Positions 44,641-52,003 of a stretch of DNA of 64,000 nucleotides are shown here, piece after piece. The notes under the pieces are model-generated. The model did not search any database, was not told the DNA's origin, and saw only the letters and a list, made by a program, of their open reading frames with translations. Origin of the DNA: Winogradskya humida (GTDB lineage Bacteria > Actinomycetota > Actinomycetes > Mycobacteriales > Micromonosporaceae). Position 1 is the first letter of the stretch, and every line of letters starts with the position of its first letter. Location of the stretch: contig NZ_BOMN01000001.1 in NCBI RefSeq assembly GCF_016862215.1, forward strand, positions 124,001-188,000. Reading direction: 5' to 3'. Made by a program: the position numbers and the translations under genes.

Positions 44641-44877
44641 ATGCCCGTACTTGATACCGACGACACCCGCACCGACGCGCTGTTCGTCTCCCACCTGCAA
44701 CGCTCCCAGCAACCCACCCCGGAGTTGATCCGAGCCGCAGTGACCGCCACGGTCGACCGCCTCGGCGAGAACACCTGCGCCGCCCTGGTCGCCCAGGAAT
44801 TCGGCGAGCACCCCGACTGCGCCCTCGGCCGTATGCGCTGGGCCCGCCGCGCCATCCAGGCCGCCTTCGCCGCCTGA
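44641..44877 (+). CDS. Small conserved hypothetical protein
   Basis: A 78-residue, mostly helical acidic protein: DTRTDALFVSHLQRSQQPTP, then AVTATVDRLGENTCAALVAQEFGEHPDCALGRM, ending in an Arg/Ala helix. It contains two Cys and resembles small actinobacterial proteins of unknown function found in many Micromonosporaceae. ATG 44641 follows GGAGG (GCAGGAGGACCCG, 8-base spacing), which supports translation. No partner gene is evident. Confidence 0.7.
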   Translation: MPVLDTDDTRTDALFVSHLQRSQQPTPELIRAAVTATVDRLGENTCAALVAQEFGEHPDCALGRMRWARRAIQAAFAA

Positions 44878-44941
44878 CCTTCTACTCCCGCACCCTCTGT
44901 TCTCGGCCCGGGGCCACTGCCGCACCCGCCGATGACAGCCC

Positions 44942-45034
44942 TTTGCGCGCTTCTTCGGCCTTTGCGCGCTTCTTCGGCCTTTGCGCGCTTCTTCGGCCTT
45001 TCGCGCTTCTTCGGCCTTGCGCGCTTCTTCGGTC
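44942..45034. repeat. Five tandem 18-19-base repeats
   Basis: TTTGCGCGCTTCTTCGGCC occurs at 44942-44960, 44961-44979 and 44980-44998 exactly, then in shortened forms at 44999-45016 and 45017-45034. The last copy touches the stop codon of the VOC gene. The copies are contiguous with no spacers, so this is not a CRISPR array. Confidence 0.9.
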
Positions 45035-45398
45035 AGCGGCGTAGGCAGAATGGGTGGCCGGCCGGGTCGCGCAGCACCCGGAAGCTTTCCGGCGCGGATT
45101 GTTCCCCTTCTTTTGTGGCTCCGAGCGCGACCGCCTGCGCCTCCGCCTCGTCGAGGCTCTCGGTGCCGTCGACGGCCAGGTCGAGATGCATCTGCTGGGA
45201 TCGCTCCGCCGAGGGCCACGTCGGCGGCTCGTAGCCGGGGACGCGAACGGCCCCGACGTAGAGCGCGCCCGCTTTGACGGCGCAGAAGTCCGGTGTCTCG
45301 ATCGCGACCTCGCCGCCGAGCATGGCGGCCCAGAACCGGGCCAGGCCGGCCGGGTCGGGGCCTTCAAGGTTGATCGCGGCGACGTGAGCGACAGCCAT
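45033..45398 (-). CDS. VOC-superfamily (glyoxalase-like) protein
   Basis: A 121-residue protein with the paired beta-alpha-beta-beta-beta modules of the VOC fold. HVAAINLEGPDPAGLARFWAAMLGG opens the fold, followed by QMHLDLAVDGTESLDEAEAQAVALGA and RVLRDPAGHPFCLRR. The metal-ligand pattern is partial, as common in the glyoxalase-like subgroup, so no substrate is assigned. ATG 45398 follows GGAGGAA. An inverted repeat 42-63 bases upstream contains the same 11-base word found beside the TetR gene at 45473-46009, suggesting control by that regulator. Confidence 0.83.
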   Translation of the reverse strand: MAVAHVAAINLEGPDPAGLARFWAAMLGGEVAIETPDFCAVKAGALYVGAVRVPGYEPPTWPSAERSQQMHLDLAVDGTESLDEAEAQAVALGATKEGEQSAPESFRVLRDPAGHPFCLRR

Positions 45399-45439
45399 AG
45401 TTCCTCCAGGGATGGACATTCCCCGCGACCCTAGCACCC

Positions 45440-45461
45440 AAAAAGAGAGATCACTCTTTTT
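45440..45461. promoter_or_regulatory. TetR operator-like repeat upstream of the VOC gene
   Basis: AAAAAGAG (45440-45447) and CTCTTTTT (45454-45461) are perfect complementary arms around 6 bases. The minus strand reads AAAAAGAGTGA, identical to the word at 46010-46020 in front of the TetR gene. Because it also lies 12 bases past the TetR gene stop, a weak terminator role is possible. Confidence 0.5.
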
Positions 45462-45472
45462 AGTGACTGCGA

Positions 45473-46009
45473 CTACCCCTCGATGATCGCCATCAGGGCG
45501 GCCACGAAGGGAGCGGGCTCCACGTCACCACGGATCGCTATCTGCTGGCTGTAACTGGCACAAAGGGCCACGAACGCTTCGGCGATCTGCCCGGCGTGCG
45601 CGCGCCGGCGCTCGGGAACCAGCTCGGCGATCGCGGCCCGCCCGGCGGCGAGCTGTTGCCGGACAACCACTGCGAGCTGCGGAGACACGGCCGCCTCGGC
45701 ATAGATCTGAGTCACCAGGCGAGCGTGGTCGGTGTCTCGGGCCCGGGCGCGCACATGCTCGAGGAAGCCGGCGACGGCCTCGGCGGTGAGCGCGTTGGGC
45801 AGGGCTTCCGTCCCCTGCTCGCAGACGGCGATGACGATCTCGTCCTTGCTGGTGAAGTACCGGTAGATGGCCCCGTTGGACAGCCCGGACTCGGCCACTA
45901 TGTCGGCCATCGACGTACGGGCGAAGCCGTGGCTGGCGAATCGGGCGCGAGCGGCGTCCACGATCTGCAACCGGCGCGCGTCGAGATGAGCTTGACTGAC
46001 CCTAGGCAT
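45473..46009 (-). CDS. TetR/AcrR family transcriptional regulator
   Basis: A 178-residue regulator with the HTH at about residues 12-58 (DARRLQIVDAARARFASHGF, then TSMADIVAESGLSNGAIYRYF) and a helical effector domain. It is divergent from an aldo/keto reductase gene and upstream of a VOC gene on its own strand. The word AAAAAGAGTGA occurs in both flanking control regions, so it probably represses itself, the reductase and the VOC gene. An electrophilic carbonyl compound would be a sensible inducer (inference). ATG 46009 abuts the operator. Confidence 0.88.
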   Translation of the reverse strand: MPRVSQAHLDARRLQIVDAARARFASHGFARTSMADIVAESGLSNGAIYRYFTSKDEIVIAVCEQGTEALPNALTAEAVAGFLEHVRARARDTDHARLVTQIYAEAAVSPQLAVVVRQQLAAGRAAIAELVPERRRAHAGQIAEAFVALCASYSQQIAIRGDVEPAPFVAALMAIIEG

Positions 46010-46035
46010 AAAAAGAGTGACCCCTCGCTTTACTT
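46010..46035. promoter_or_regulatory. TetR operator-like site between tetR and aldo/keto reductase
   Basis: AAAAAGAGTGA at 46010-46020 is followed by an imperfect complementary arm CTCGCTTTA (46024-46032). It directly abuts the tetR start codon and precedes the reductase ATG by about 50 bases. It shares its first 11 bases with the site upstream of the VOC gene. Confidence 0.5.
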
Positions 46036-46083
46036 GCTACCATGGCGAGCCTACCCCTCCGGCACCACGCTCAAGGAGTTGCC

Positions 46084-47115
46084 ATGCGCTACCAGACCTT
46101 CGGCCGGCTCACCGGACTACGCGTGTCGGAATACGCGCTCGGGACGGCGGGCTTCAGCACCTCGAACACCGAAGCACCACAGATCTTCGAGACCTTCGTC
46201 GCCGCCGGCGGCACCACGTTCGACACGTCCAACATCTACCAGGACGGCCAGGCCGAAACCGTACTCGGTGAGCTGCTCGGGCGGGACCGCGACGACTACG
46301 TGGTCATCACCAAGTACAGCGGGACCAGGCAGACCCAGGCCCGCCCCGGCACGACCGGCAACAGCCGCAAGAGCATGATCCGCTCCCTCGAAGCCAGCCT
46401 GTGCCGCCTGAACACCGACTACGTCGACGTCTTCATGCCACACTTCCCCGACGGCATCACCCCGATCGAGGAGATCCTGGCCGGCTTCAACGACCTCATC
46501 CGCGCCGGCAAAATCCTCCACGGCGGCCTCTCCAACTTCCCAGCCTGGCGCGTAGCCGGCGCCGCCCTCCGCGCCGACCTGCAAGGCCTGGCCCCGCTGG
46601 TCGGCGTCCAGACCGAATACAGCCTGGCCGAACGCTCCGCCGAACGGGAGCTGCTACCGATGGCGCAGGCTCACGGCCTGGGCGTCGTCCTTTACTCGCC
46701 CCTCGCAGGCGGGTTGCTCACCGGCAAATACCGGCTCGGTGAACAGGGCCGGCTGAGCGCCCGCGGCAACGCCATCGAGGGCGACACCCAGCGCACCGCC
46801 GTCGTCGACGCCGTCCTGGCGGTCGCCGACGAGCTCGGCACCACCGCGGTCCAGGTCTCCCTGGCCTGGCTGCGCCGCCGAGCCGCCCTCGCCCCCACGG
46901 CCCTGATCCCGATCGTCGGCCCCCGCACCGTCGCCCAGCTGGAGGAATACCTGCGATCGCTCCAGCTCAACCTCACCGACAAGCACTACCTGCAACTCGA
47001 CGACGCCAGCGCCATCAAACTCGGAACCCCGCACGAGGACGTCGCCGCCGCCCTGGCCCACGGCACCGACGGCGACCGCACCCTCCTCGACCCCCACGCC
47101 GTCCCCGTCATCTGA
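46084..47115 (+). CDS. Aldo/keto reductase
   Basis: A 343-residue (alpha/beta)8-barrel NADPH reductase. The catalytic tetrad is visible: Asp in TTFDTSNIYQDG (about 47), Tyr of the same segment (about 52), Lys in VITKYSG (about 76) and His in FMPHFPDG (about 119). The LSNFPAWRV and LYSPLAGGLLTGKY motifs and the C-terminal IVGPRTVAQLEEYL cofactor segment are typical of the potassium-channel beta-subunit-like/AKR group. It reduces aldehydes or ketones. ATG 46084 follows CAAGGAG. Divergent TetR with a shared operator word implies inducible expression. Confidence 0.92.
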   Translation: MRYQTFGRLTGLRVSEYALGTAGFSTSNTEAPQIFETFVAAGGTTFDTSNIYQDGQAETVLGELLGRDRDDYVVITKYSGTRQTQARPGTTGNSRKSMIRSLEASLCRLNTDYVDVFMPHFPDGITPIEEILAGFNDLIRAGKILHGGLSNFPAWRVAGAALRADLQGLAPLVGVQTEYSLAERSAERELLPMAQAHGLGVVLYSPLAGGLLTGKYRLGEQGRLSARGNAIEGDTQRTAVVDAVLAVADELGTTAVQVSLAWLRRRAALAPTALIPIVGPRTVAQLEEYLRSLQLNLTDKHYLQLDDASAIKLGTPHEDVAAALAHGTDGDRTLLDPHAVPVI

Positions 47116-47162
47116 GGGAACAGGCGGGGCTCGCCGGGTGGTCAGGCGGGCTCCCCGGGTGG

Positions 47163-47357
47163 TCAGGCGGGCTCGGGGACCGGGCCGGGCTCGGTTCCCG
47201 GGACGTTGCCCGGGTCGTCGGGGCCCGGCATCGGCTCGACCGGGGCGGGTGGCAGGGTCTCCGGGGTGTCCGGGGAGAGCACGCCCGGGTCGTCCGGGAT
47301 GGGCTCGCTGGGGTCGATGGGCGGGTAGTTGTCCGGGTCGGGTCCTGGCTGCACCAT
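47163..47357 (-). CDS. Small Pro/Asp-rich protein downstream of the reverse transcriptase
   Basis: A 64-residue acidic, Pro-rich protein (DPDNYPPIDPSEPIPDDPG, then PETLPPAPVEPMPGPDDPG) without hydrophobic segments, likely disordered. ATG 47357 follows AAGGGGA. It starts 29 bases after the stop of the reverse-transcriptase gene on the same strand, so the two are probably cotranscribed. A 20-base direct repeat (47134-47153 and 47155-47174) spans its stop codon. Similar Pro-rich small proteins occur in many actinomycetes; a link with the reverse transcriptase is suggested only by position. Confidence 0.55.
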   Translation of the reverse strand: MVQPGPDPDNYPPIDPSEPIPDDPGVLSPDTPETLPPAPVEPMPGPDDPGNVPGTEPGPVPEPA

Positions 47358-47386
47358 GTCCCCTTTGTGCCCACCCCGGCCCGGTC

Positions 47387-49018
47387 TCATGCGCGATCTT
47401 CGCCGAGAGTGGCGGCCAGCAACCGGTCCAGCTTGGCGGCCCGGCCAGGATGCCGGTGCGAGACCCAGGCCACCCACCCCTTCAGGTACGCGGAAAAGTC
47501 CGCATGCCCGTCCCGATTCGCCTCATCCAGCCCGCGCCGCGCGGCATCGTGCAGCACCGCCCGCAGCCTGTCGTACTCAACCCGGGCCACGGCCGGCCGC
47601 TCGTTCACGACCAGCCCGGCCAGCACCTGCCGGTCCCCCTGCCCCCGGACCCGCGTCTTCGCATGACGCAGCTGGAACCCCTCGTCCTTCACCACCGCCT
47701 CGAGCGCCGCCAGCAACCGCGGCGCGGACACCCGCGGCCCGGAGAACGCGAGGTCGTCGGCGTACCGCGTGTAGGTCATCCCGAACCGCGCGGCGAGCCC
47801 GCTCAACCGCCGATCCAGCCGGTACGCGACCAGATTCGCCAGCGCGGGCGAGCTGGGCGCCCCTTGCGGCAGATGGGCGTGCCGCAACAACGGAAGATAC
47901 TTGCCACCCAGGATGTCGGCCGGGGTCCGGGTGGTGGTCAGCGCGGTTAGGGCGTGCGCGACAGGCTCCGGGTAACCAGCCGTGCGGAACAGCCCATAGA
48001 TCCGCGGCGCCGTGACGCTGGAGAAGAACGAGGCCAGATCGACTCGGACGACCATCGGCTGCCCGCTGTGCGGCACCGCGAACGTGTGCACCCCACGACC
48101 GGGTACGAAACCATGAGCAGCAGGATGAACCGGAATCCGCCCGAGCACCCCGTCGAGCAGACGCCGCTGCACCGCCCGCAGCCGAGGCTTGGGCGCCTCG
48201 ATCAGCCGATGCGGCAACCACCGATACCGGTAGTGCCGTAACCGCTGGTCCCGAGCGTGCCGATTGATCTCCTTCCGGTCCGCGAACCAGTCCAGCTCAT
48301 CGCCCGCAAGCCCGAGAAACCCCGCCAGCACCCCGAGATCATCGATGCGCGGCGTATCCCAGCGCATCCGCACAACCCGAACCGGCACCGCGCGCCGCAC
48401 CACCACCGGATGCGACTGCACGCGCCCGCTGAGAAAGCCCGCCAACTCCCGCGGCCGATCAGCCGGAGCATCCCTGTACGCCCGGAGCACCCCCGCCACC
48501 ACCGGCCGCAACCACCACGGCCGCCCACCCAGCACCTCACCCCCAGCCCGCACCAACCGCCCCAGCACCCACCCCGACCCCGCAGCCCGCGACGCAGCGC
48601 GGCCGAGAAGATCCGGGCGTGAACCGACGACCGGCCTGGCATCCCCGACCAATCCCCCAGCCCGCAATCCGGCCGACGCAGCCGACGCAGCCGGGCCTGG
48701 GCCAACCCGCGACCCAGCCGACGCAGCCCGACCTAAGTCAACCCGCGATCCGGCCGACGCAGCCGGGCCGAGGTCAACCCGCGACCCAGCCAGGCCTTGC
48801 GGGGTCGGAACCGGGCGAGCCGGTCGGGGCGGGCGCGGTGTGAGTCGGCGCGGGCGTGGGGCGGGGGCCGGGGCGGTGGCCTCGGTGAGGAAGGCGTCGG
48901 CCAGGGCGGTAGCTACTTGAGAAGGGGTGGCAGCGCGGCCCGACGATGCCCGGTTGTGCCTGCGTCGTGCCGCGCGGAGCGCGGGGGCACGCCGGCGGTG
49001 CTGTGCCTGGCTGATCAT
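47387..49018 (-). CDS. Retron-like reverse transcriptase with repeat-built N-terminal extension
   Basis: A 543-residue RNA-directed DNA polymerase. After a basic start and TPSQVATALADAFLTEA comes a low-complexity Pro/Ala/Gly region (about 50-130) containing three 12-residue repeats of the AGSRVDLGPAAS type. The polymerase core covers about 230-520. RLIEAPKPRLRAVQRRLL and HPAAHGFVPGRGVHTFAVPH (a retron-like region-X position, AxxH) come first, then VVRVDLASFF with the first catalytic Asp. LPQGAPSSPALANL and YTRYADDLAFSG (YADD, about 416-419) follow, and LAGLVVNERP replaces the retron VTG element. ATG 49018 is used. No integrase, maturase or endonuclease domain is seen, so it is not a typical group II intron. 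A defence role is inference. Confidence 0.85.
   Translation of the reverse strand: MISQAQHRRRAPALRAARRRHNRASSGRAATPSQVATALADAFLTEATAPAPAPRPRRLTPRPPRPARPVPTPQGLAGSRVDLGPAASAGSRVDLGRAASAGSRVGPGPAASAASAGLRAGGLVGDARPVVGSRPDLLGRAASRAAGSGWVLGRLVRAGGEVLGGRPWWLRPVVAGVLRAYRDAPADRPRELAGFLSGRVQSHPVVVRRAVPVRVVRMRWDTPRIDDLGVLAGFLGLAGDELDWFADRKEINRHARDQRLRHYRYRWLPHRLIEAPKPRLRAVQRRLLDGVLGRIPVHPAAHGFVPGRGVHTFAVPHSGQPMVVRVDLASFFSSVTAPRIYGLFRTAGYPEPVAHALTALTTTRTPADILGGKYLPLLRHAHLPQGAPSSPALANLVAYRLDRRLSGLAARFGMTYTRYADDLAFSGPRVSAPRLLAALEAVVKDEGFQLRHAKTRVRGQGDRQVLAGLVVNERPAVARVEYDRLRAVLHDAARRGLDEANRDGHADFSAYLKGWVAWVSHRHPGRAAKLDRLLAATLGEDRA
48681..48788 (-). repeat. Three tandem 36-base repeats within the reverse-transcriptase gene
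   Basis: Units at 48681-48716, 48717-48752 and 48753-48788 each begin GCCGACGCAG on the plus strand and encode a 12-residue motif (AGSRVDLGPAAS and variants). They differ by several substitutions but keep exact length, and a partial copy precedes them at 48672-48680. Confidence 0.85.
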
Positions 49019-49232
49019 GTCGCCCCCGGGGTTGCCCCGGAGAGACCGTCGGCGGACCGGCGGTCAAGCTCGGGACGCGCTGCCACCAGCCAGGAAGTCT
49101 AGGCACCACCCGCAACCCGCGCACCCAGCTCCAGCACCCGGTCACCCGCGCGAAAAACCCGGCTCCGCGAGAAGCCCAGCCCCGCGCAGAGAACCGGCCC
49201 CGCACGGGAAGTCGGTCCGCGGAAAGCCAGGG
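49019..49232 (-). other. Structured intergenic region upstream of the reverse transcriptase
   Basis: 214 bases with no credible coding frame. Read on the minus strand it contains about five degenerate units of the form TTyyCGCGnrG...CCGG between about 49140 and 49228. Closer to the gene it has self-complementary segments GACCGnnGGTC (about 49054-49074) and CCGGGGCAACCCCGG (49028-49042). A non-coding RNA template would be expected in this position for a retron, but I could not define the paired a1/a2 ends or a priming guanosine, so none is called. Confidence 0.35.
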
Positions 49233-49676
49233 TCAGTCGCCGGAGAAGCCGAAGAAGTAGATCTCGGTGGGTTTGCCGTTCTCGTGGAGGACGGCGCATC
49301 GGCCGTACCAGCGGCGCTCGGCGAGATCGTTCAGAGCCTTCGCGTGCTCGCGGGTGGGGTGTTCGGTGCCGACGTGGGCCAGGGCTTCGGCTGGGGAGAC
49401 CGGTTCGACGGTGCCGAACTCGGGGTTCTCGCCGGGGTCGAGGACTTTGAAGACGTCGAGGATGGAGTGGGTGCCGCTCTCCTGGACCTCTTCGTCGTCG
49501 AAGAGGTCGTCCCAGGTGGTGGGGCGGTTGGGGAAGTCAGCGGCGGATTTGCCGTACTCCCCGGGGACCGCCCACCAGTAGTCGCCCTCGGCGAAGACCT
49601 TGTCCCGGAGGGCGTCGAGCGCCGCATCGAGATCTTCCTGGTAGGGAACGTAGTAATTCCAGCCCGAAGCGCCCAT
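49233..49676 (-). CDS. Conserved hypothetical protein
   Basis: A 147-residue acidic soluble protein beginning GASGWNYYVPYQEDLDAAL and ending CAVLHENGKPTEIYFFGFSGD, with a central FPNRPTTWDDLFDDEEVQES segment. Very similar small proteins are widespread in Streptomyces and relatives, but I know of no assigned function. Aromatic residues in the first 40 positions and the terminal YFFGFSGD strand are probably the fold core. ATG 49676 has GGGGGAGA upstream. It lies between the anthranilate synthase and reverse-transcriptase genes, all on the minus strand, with gaps of 114 and 214 bases, so cotranscription is uncertain. Confidence 0.75.
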   Translation of the reverse strand: MGASGWNYYVPYQEDLDAALDALRDKVFAEGDYWWAVPGEYGKSAADFPNRPTTWDDLFDDEEVQESGTHSILDVFKVLDPGENPEFGTVEPVSPAEALAHVGTEHPTREHAKALNDLAERRWYGRCAVLHENGKPTEIYFFGFSGD

Positions 49677-49790
49677 GGTCTCCCCCTCGTTTGTGGACGG
49701 GGCAAACCGTAGCGTCGGGGTGTGACAAGAATTGGGGCCGGTGGTCCAAGAGGAGGCTCTCGGTCCGCTTGAACCACCGGCACTTCTTCG

Positions 49791-51596
49791 CTACCCGCTC
49801 ACGGACGGACTAATCACGCGATCGAGAAGTGGTGGGAGAAGTTCTTGAAGGACCGCGACGCCGTCCGCGCTGAGCACTGACTCCGGGTGGAACTGGACGC
49901 CCGCGAAGCCCTCGCCGCGCAGGGCGTGGATCTTGCCGTCGGGGTCGGCGGCGAAGGAAACGCCGGGGACGGTAGCTGCAAGGGCGGTAAAACTCGAGTA
50001 GAAGCCGACGCGGCGGGTGGTGCCGAAGAAGTGGATGTCGCGGGCTATTCCCTGGTAGGTGGAGTCGCGGCGGAGCAGGGGCAGGCCCAGGGTGGTGGCC
50101 AGGATCTGGTGGCCGAGGCAGATGCCGAGCAGGGGGCGGCCGGCGGTCAGTGCTTCCTGGGCCAGGGCGCGCAGGCGGTCCATTTTCGGTGTGGACGCGC
50201 CGGGGTCGCCGGGGCCGGGGCCGAGGATCAGCAGGTCGGCCGCGGGGATGATCGGGGCGGTCCAGGGCACCACCGTGACGGTCAGGCCCAGGGCGCGCAA
50301 CTGGTGGGTGAGCATCGCCGTGAATGTGTCCTCGCCGTCGACGATGACCGCTGAGCGGCCGGCGAGGGCGGGCATGGTGAGGGCTCCCGGGACGCGCTGG
50401 TCCAGCCAGAAGCGGGCGAGGCCGTCGTTGCGCGCTGCCAGGGCCAAGTCCAGTTCAAGATCGGTGGGCTCCGGGCGTACTGATAAAGGTTGAGGTTGAG
50501 AGCGCAGGCTGAAGGCGGAGAGCACCCCGGCGGCCTTGGCGTGGGTCTCGGCCACCTCGCCCTGCGGGGTCGAGTGCCGGACCAAGGTCGCCCCCACGGG
50601 TACGCGCAGAGCCCCGTCGTCCGAGATCTCCGCCGTCCGGATGAGAATCGGCGCGTCCAGGGTCTGGCGGCCGTCAGAATCATGACCGAGCAGGGCGAGC
50701 ACGCCGGCGTAGTACCCGCGGCCGCGGCCCTCGTGGCGGGCGATCACCCGGCAGGCGTTCTCGACCGGGCTGCCGGTGACCGTGGGGGCGAACATCGTCT
50801 CGCGCAACACGTCGCGGACGTCGAGGGAGCCCTTGCCGGCCAGCAGGTACTCGGTGTGGGTGAGGTGGGCCATCCGTTTCAGGTACGGCCCGATGACCTG
50901 GCCACCGTGCTCAGCGACCGTGGCCATCATCTTCAGTTCCTCGTCGAGGACCATGTGCAGCTCCTCGATCTCCTTGCGGTCGGCGAGGAAGTCGGCGAGG
51001 CTGCGGGCGCCGTCGTGGCGGTGGGTGCCGGAGATCGGGTTCATCATGGTCAGTCCGTCGGTCACGCTGACGTGCCGCTCGGGCGTGGCGCCGACGAGGG
51101 TACGCGTACCCGTGTGCACCAGAAACGTCCAGTAAGCACCCCGCTCGCCGGTGAGCAGGTTGCGGAACGCCGCGCGGGCCGTCTCCAGCGGGTCGCCGTC
51201 GACAGTGGCCTGATAAACGCGGTGGATGACGAAGTTCGCGCCCTCGCCGTGCCCGATCTCCTCGTCGAGCACCGTCCGGACGATCTGCTCGTAGTCCTCG
51301 TCCGCGATGTCGAAGGCACCGTCACGGATCGCCACGGTCCGGGGCAGCGAGGCGATCAGGTCGTCGAGCGGCACGGTCTCATGCCGCTCGACGCGCAGGC
51401 ACTCCAGTGGCGTCCCGTCGTCGACGCACGCGAAGCCACGTTCCCTGATCTGCCGGTACGGGATCAGGGCCAGCGTCTGCGGCCCGTTCCCCGCCGGGAG
51501 CGGGATGTCGGCCAGGGCCTCAACGGTGACGACGTCGCCGTGCAGGACGTCGACATGGTCAGCGCCGTCACGGTGCAGCAGGGCAAAAGGTTTCAT
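49791..51596 (-). CDS. trpE: Anthranilate synthase, fused aminase (TrpE) and glutamine amidotransferase (TrpG)
   Basis: A 601-residue fusion. The chorismate-binding domain (about 90-375) shows MMNPISGTHRHDG, VLDEELKMMATVAEHGG, and TVTGSPVENACRVIARHEGRGRGYYAGVL in segments. The class I amidotransferase domain (about 415-595) has the nucleophile in LLGICLGHQ (Cys about 490) and the His/Glu pair in GVQFHPES (about 567). It converts chorismate and glutamine to anthranilate, the first step to tryptophan; the same architecture occurs in PhzE-type enzymes of secondary metabolism. The upstream leader with tandem Trp codons and an attenuator strongly favours the tryptophan role. ATG 51596 is the start. 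Confidence 0.9.
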   Translation of the reverse strand: MKPFALLHRDGADHVDVLHGDVVTVEALADIPLPAGNGPQTLALIPYRQIRERGFACVDDGTPLECLRVERHETVPLDDLIASLPRTVAIRDGAFDIADEDYEQIVRTVLDEEIGHGEGANFVIHRVYQATVDGDPLETARAAFRNLLTGERGAYWTFLVHTGTRTLVGATPERHVSVTDGLTMMNPISGTHRHDGARSLADFLADRKEIEELHMVLDEELKMMATVAEHGGQVIGPYLKRMAHLTHTEYLLAGKGSLDVRDVLRETMFAPTVTGSPVENACRVIARHEGRGRGYYAGVLALLGHDSDGRQTLDAPILIRTAEISDDGALRVPVGATLVRHSTPQGEVAETHAKAAGVLSAFSLRSQPQPLSVRPEPTDLELDLALAARNDGLARFWLDQRVPGALTMPALAGRSAVIVDGEDTFTAMLTHQLRALGLTVTVVPWTAPIIPAADLLILGPGPGDPGASTPKMDRLRALAQEALTAGRPLLGICLGHQILATTLGLPLLRRDSTYQGIARDIHFFGTTRRVGFYSSFTALAATVPGVSFAADPDGKIHALRGEGFAGVQFHPESVLSADGVAVLQELLPPLLDRVISPSVSG

Positions 51597-51644
51597 GGGT
51601 CCTCGATGGGCTGGGGACCGCCACCGAGAAGGACCACACAGAAA

Positions 51645-51667
51645 CGGCCGCCTCGGGGAGGCGGCCG
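51645..51667 (-). terminator. Attenuator terminator of the anthranilate synthase operon
   Basis: On the minus strand a perfect 10-base stem CGGCCGCCTC/GAGGCGGCCG with a CCC loop is followed by GTTTC. It lies 13 bases after the leader-peptide stop and 48 bases before the gene start. The segment GGCGGCC inside the leader coding region (51698-51704) is complementary to its 5' arm and can act as antiterminator. Confidence 0.85.
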
Positions 51668-51679
51668 CGGTGAGTGTTT

Positions 51680-51742
51680 TTACACGCGGGTGGGTGTGGC
51701 CGCCGGTTCGGCGTGCCACCACATGCTCAATCGCGCGTGCAT
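51680..51742 (-). CDS. trpL: Trp leader peptide with tandem Trp codons
   Basis: A 20-residue reading frame from ATG 51742 to TAA 51680-51682, encoding MHARLSMWWHAEP and a short Ala/Pro/Thr tail. The two adjacent Trp codons are at 51716-51721. An internal ATG at 51722-51724 gives a 14-residue version. Ribosome stalling at these codons when charged Trp-tRNA is scarce would expose the following GGCGGCC segment, let it pair with the terminator arm and allow transcription of trpE. Actinobacterial trpE leaders are similarly short and Trp-rich. Confidence 0.85.
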   Translation of the reverse strand: MHARLSMWWHAEPAATPTRV

Positions 51743-51790
51743 GCGATGGAGCGTAGCGCATCTCGGCCCGCCGACATTTACCCAGGTTGA

Positions 51791-51802
51791 CGGTATATAC
51801 CG
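51791..51802. promoter_or_regulatory. A+T-rich palindrome near the trp leader promoter (CGGTATATACCG)
   Basis: A perfect 12-base palindrome 49 bases upstream of the leader ATG. Its TATATA centre can serve as a -10 element and its symmetry as an operator. It stands out against the surrounding G+C-rich sequence. Confidence 0.4.
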
Positions 51803-51905
51803 GTGGACGTAATCTACCGGCATGGCAGCGATGCCGTCGTGGCGGTGCTGACGGCCGTGGGGGCCGGGGTATCGCAAGGCTGAGATGACTCAGGGTTCCG
51901 CCGGC

Positions 51906-51933
51906 CTGGACATGGACATGTGGCCGTGTCCAG
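51906..51933. terminator. Hairpin downstream of the propeller lipoprotein gene
   Basis: CTGGACATGG (51906-51915) pairs with CCGTGTCCAG (51924-51933), one G-T wobble, around an 8-base loop. It lies 70 bases past the stop of the minus-strand lipoprotein gene. There is no T-run, so termination is only likely, not certain. Confidence 0.45.
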
Positions 51934-52003
51934 GTCGCGGTCGACCTACGGGATTCGTCGTGTTTGGCCGGTCCTGGTCCGACGGTGAGTTGTCTGCCGC
52001 TGG

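Noticed and set aside
44942..45034. CRISPR array
   Set aside because: Repeats of 18-19 bases are directly contiguous without unique spacers, and no cas gene is present.
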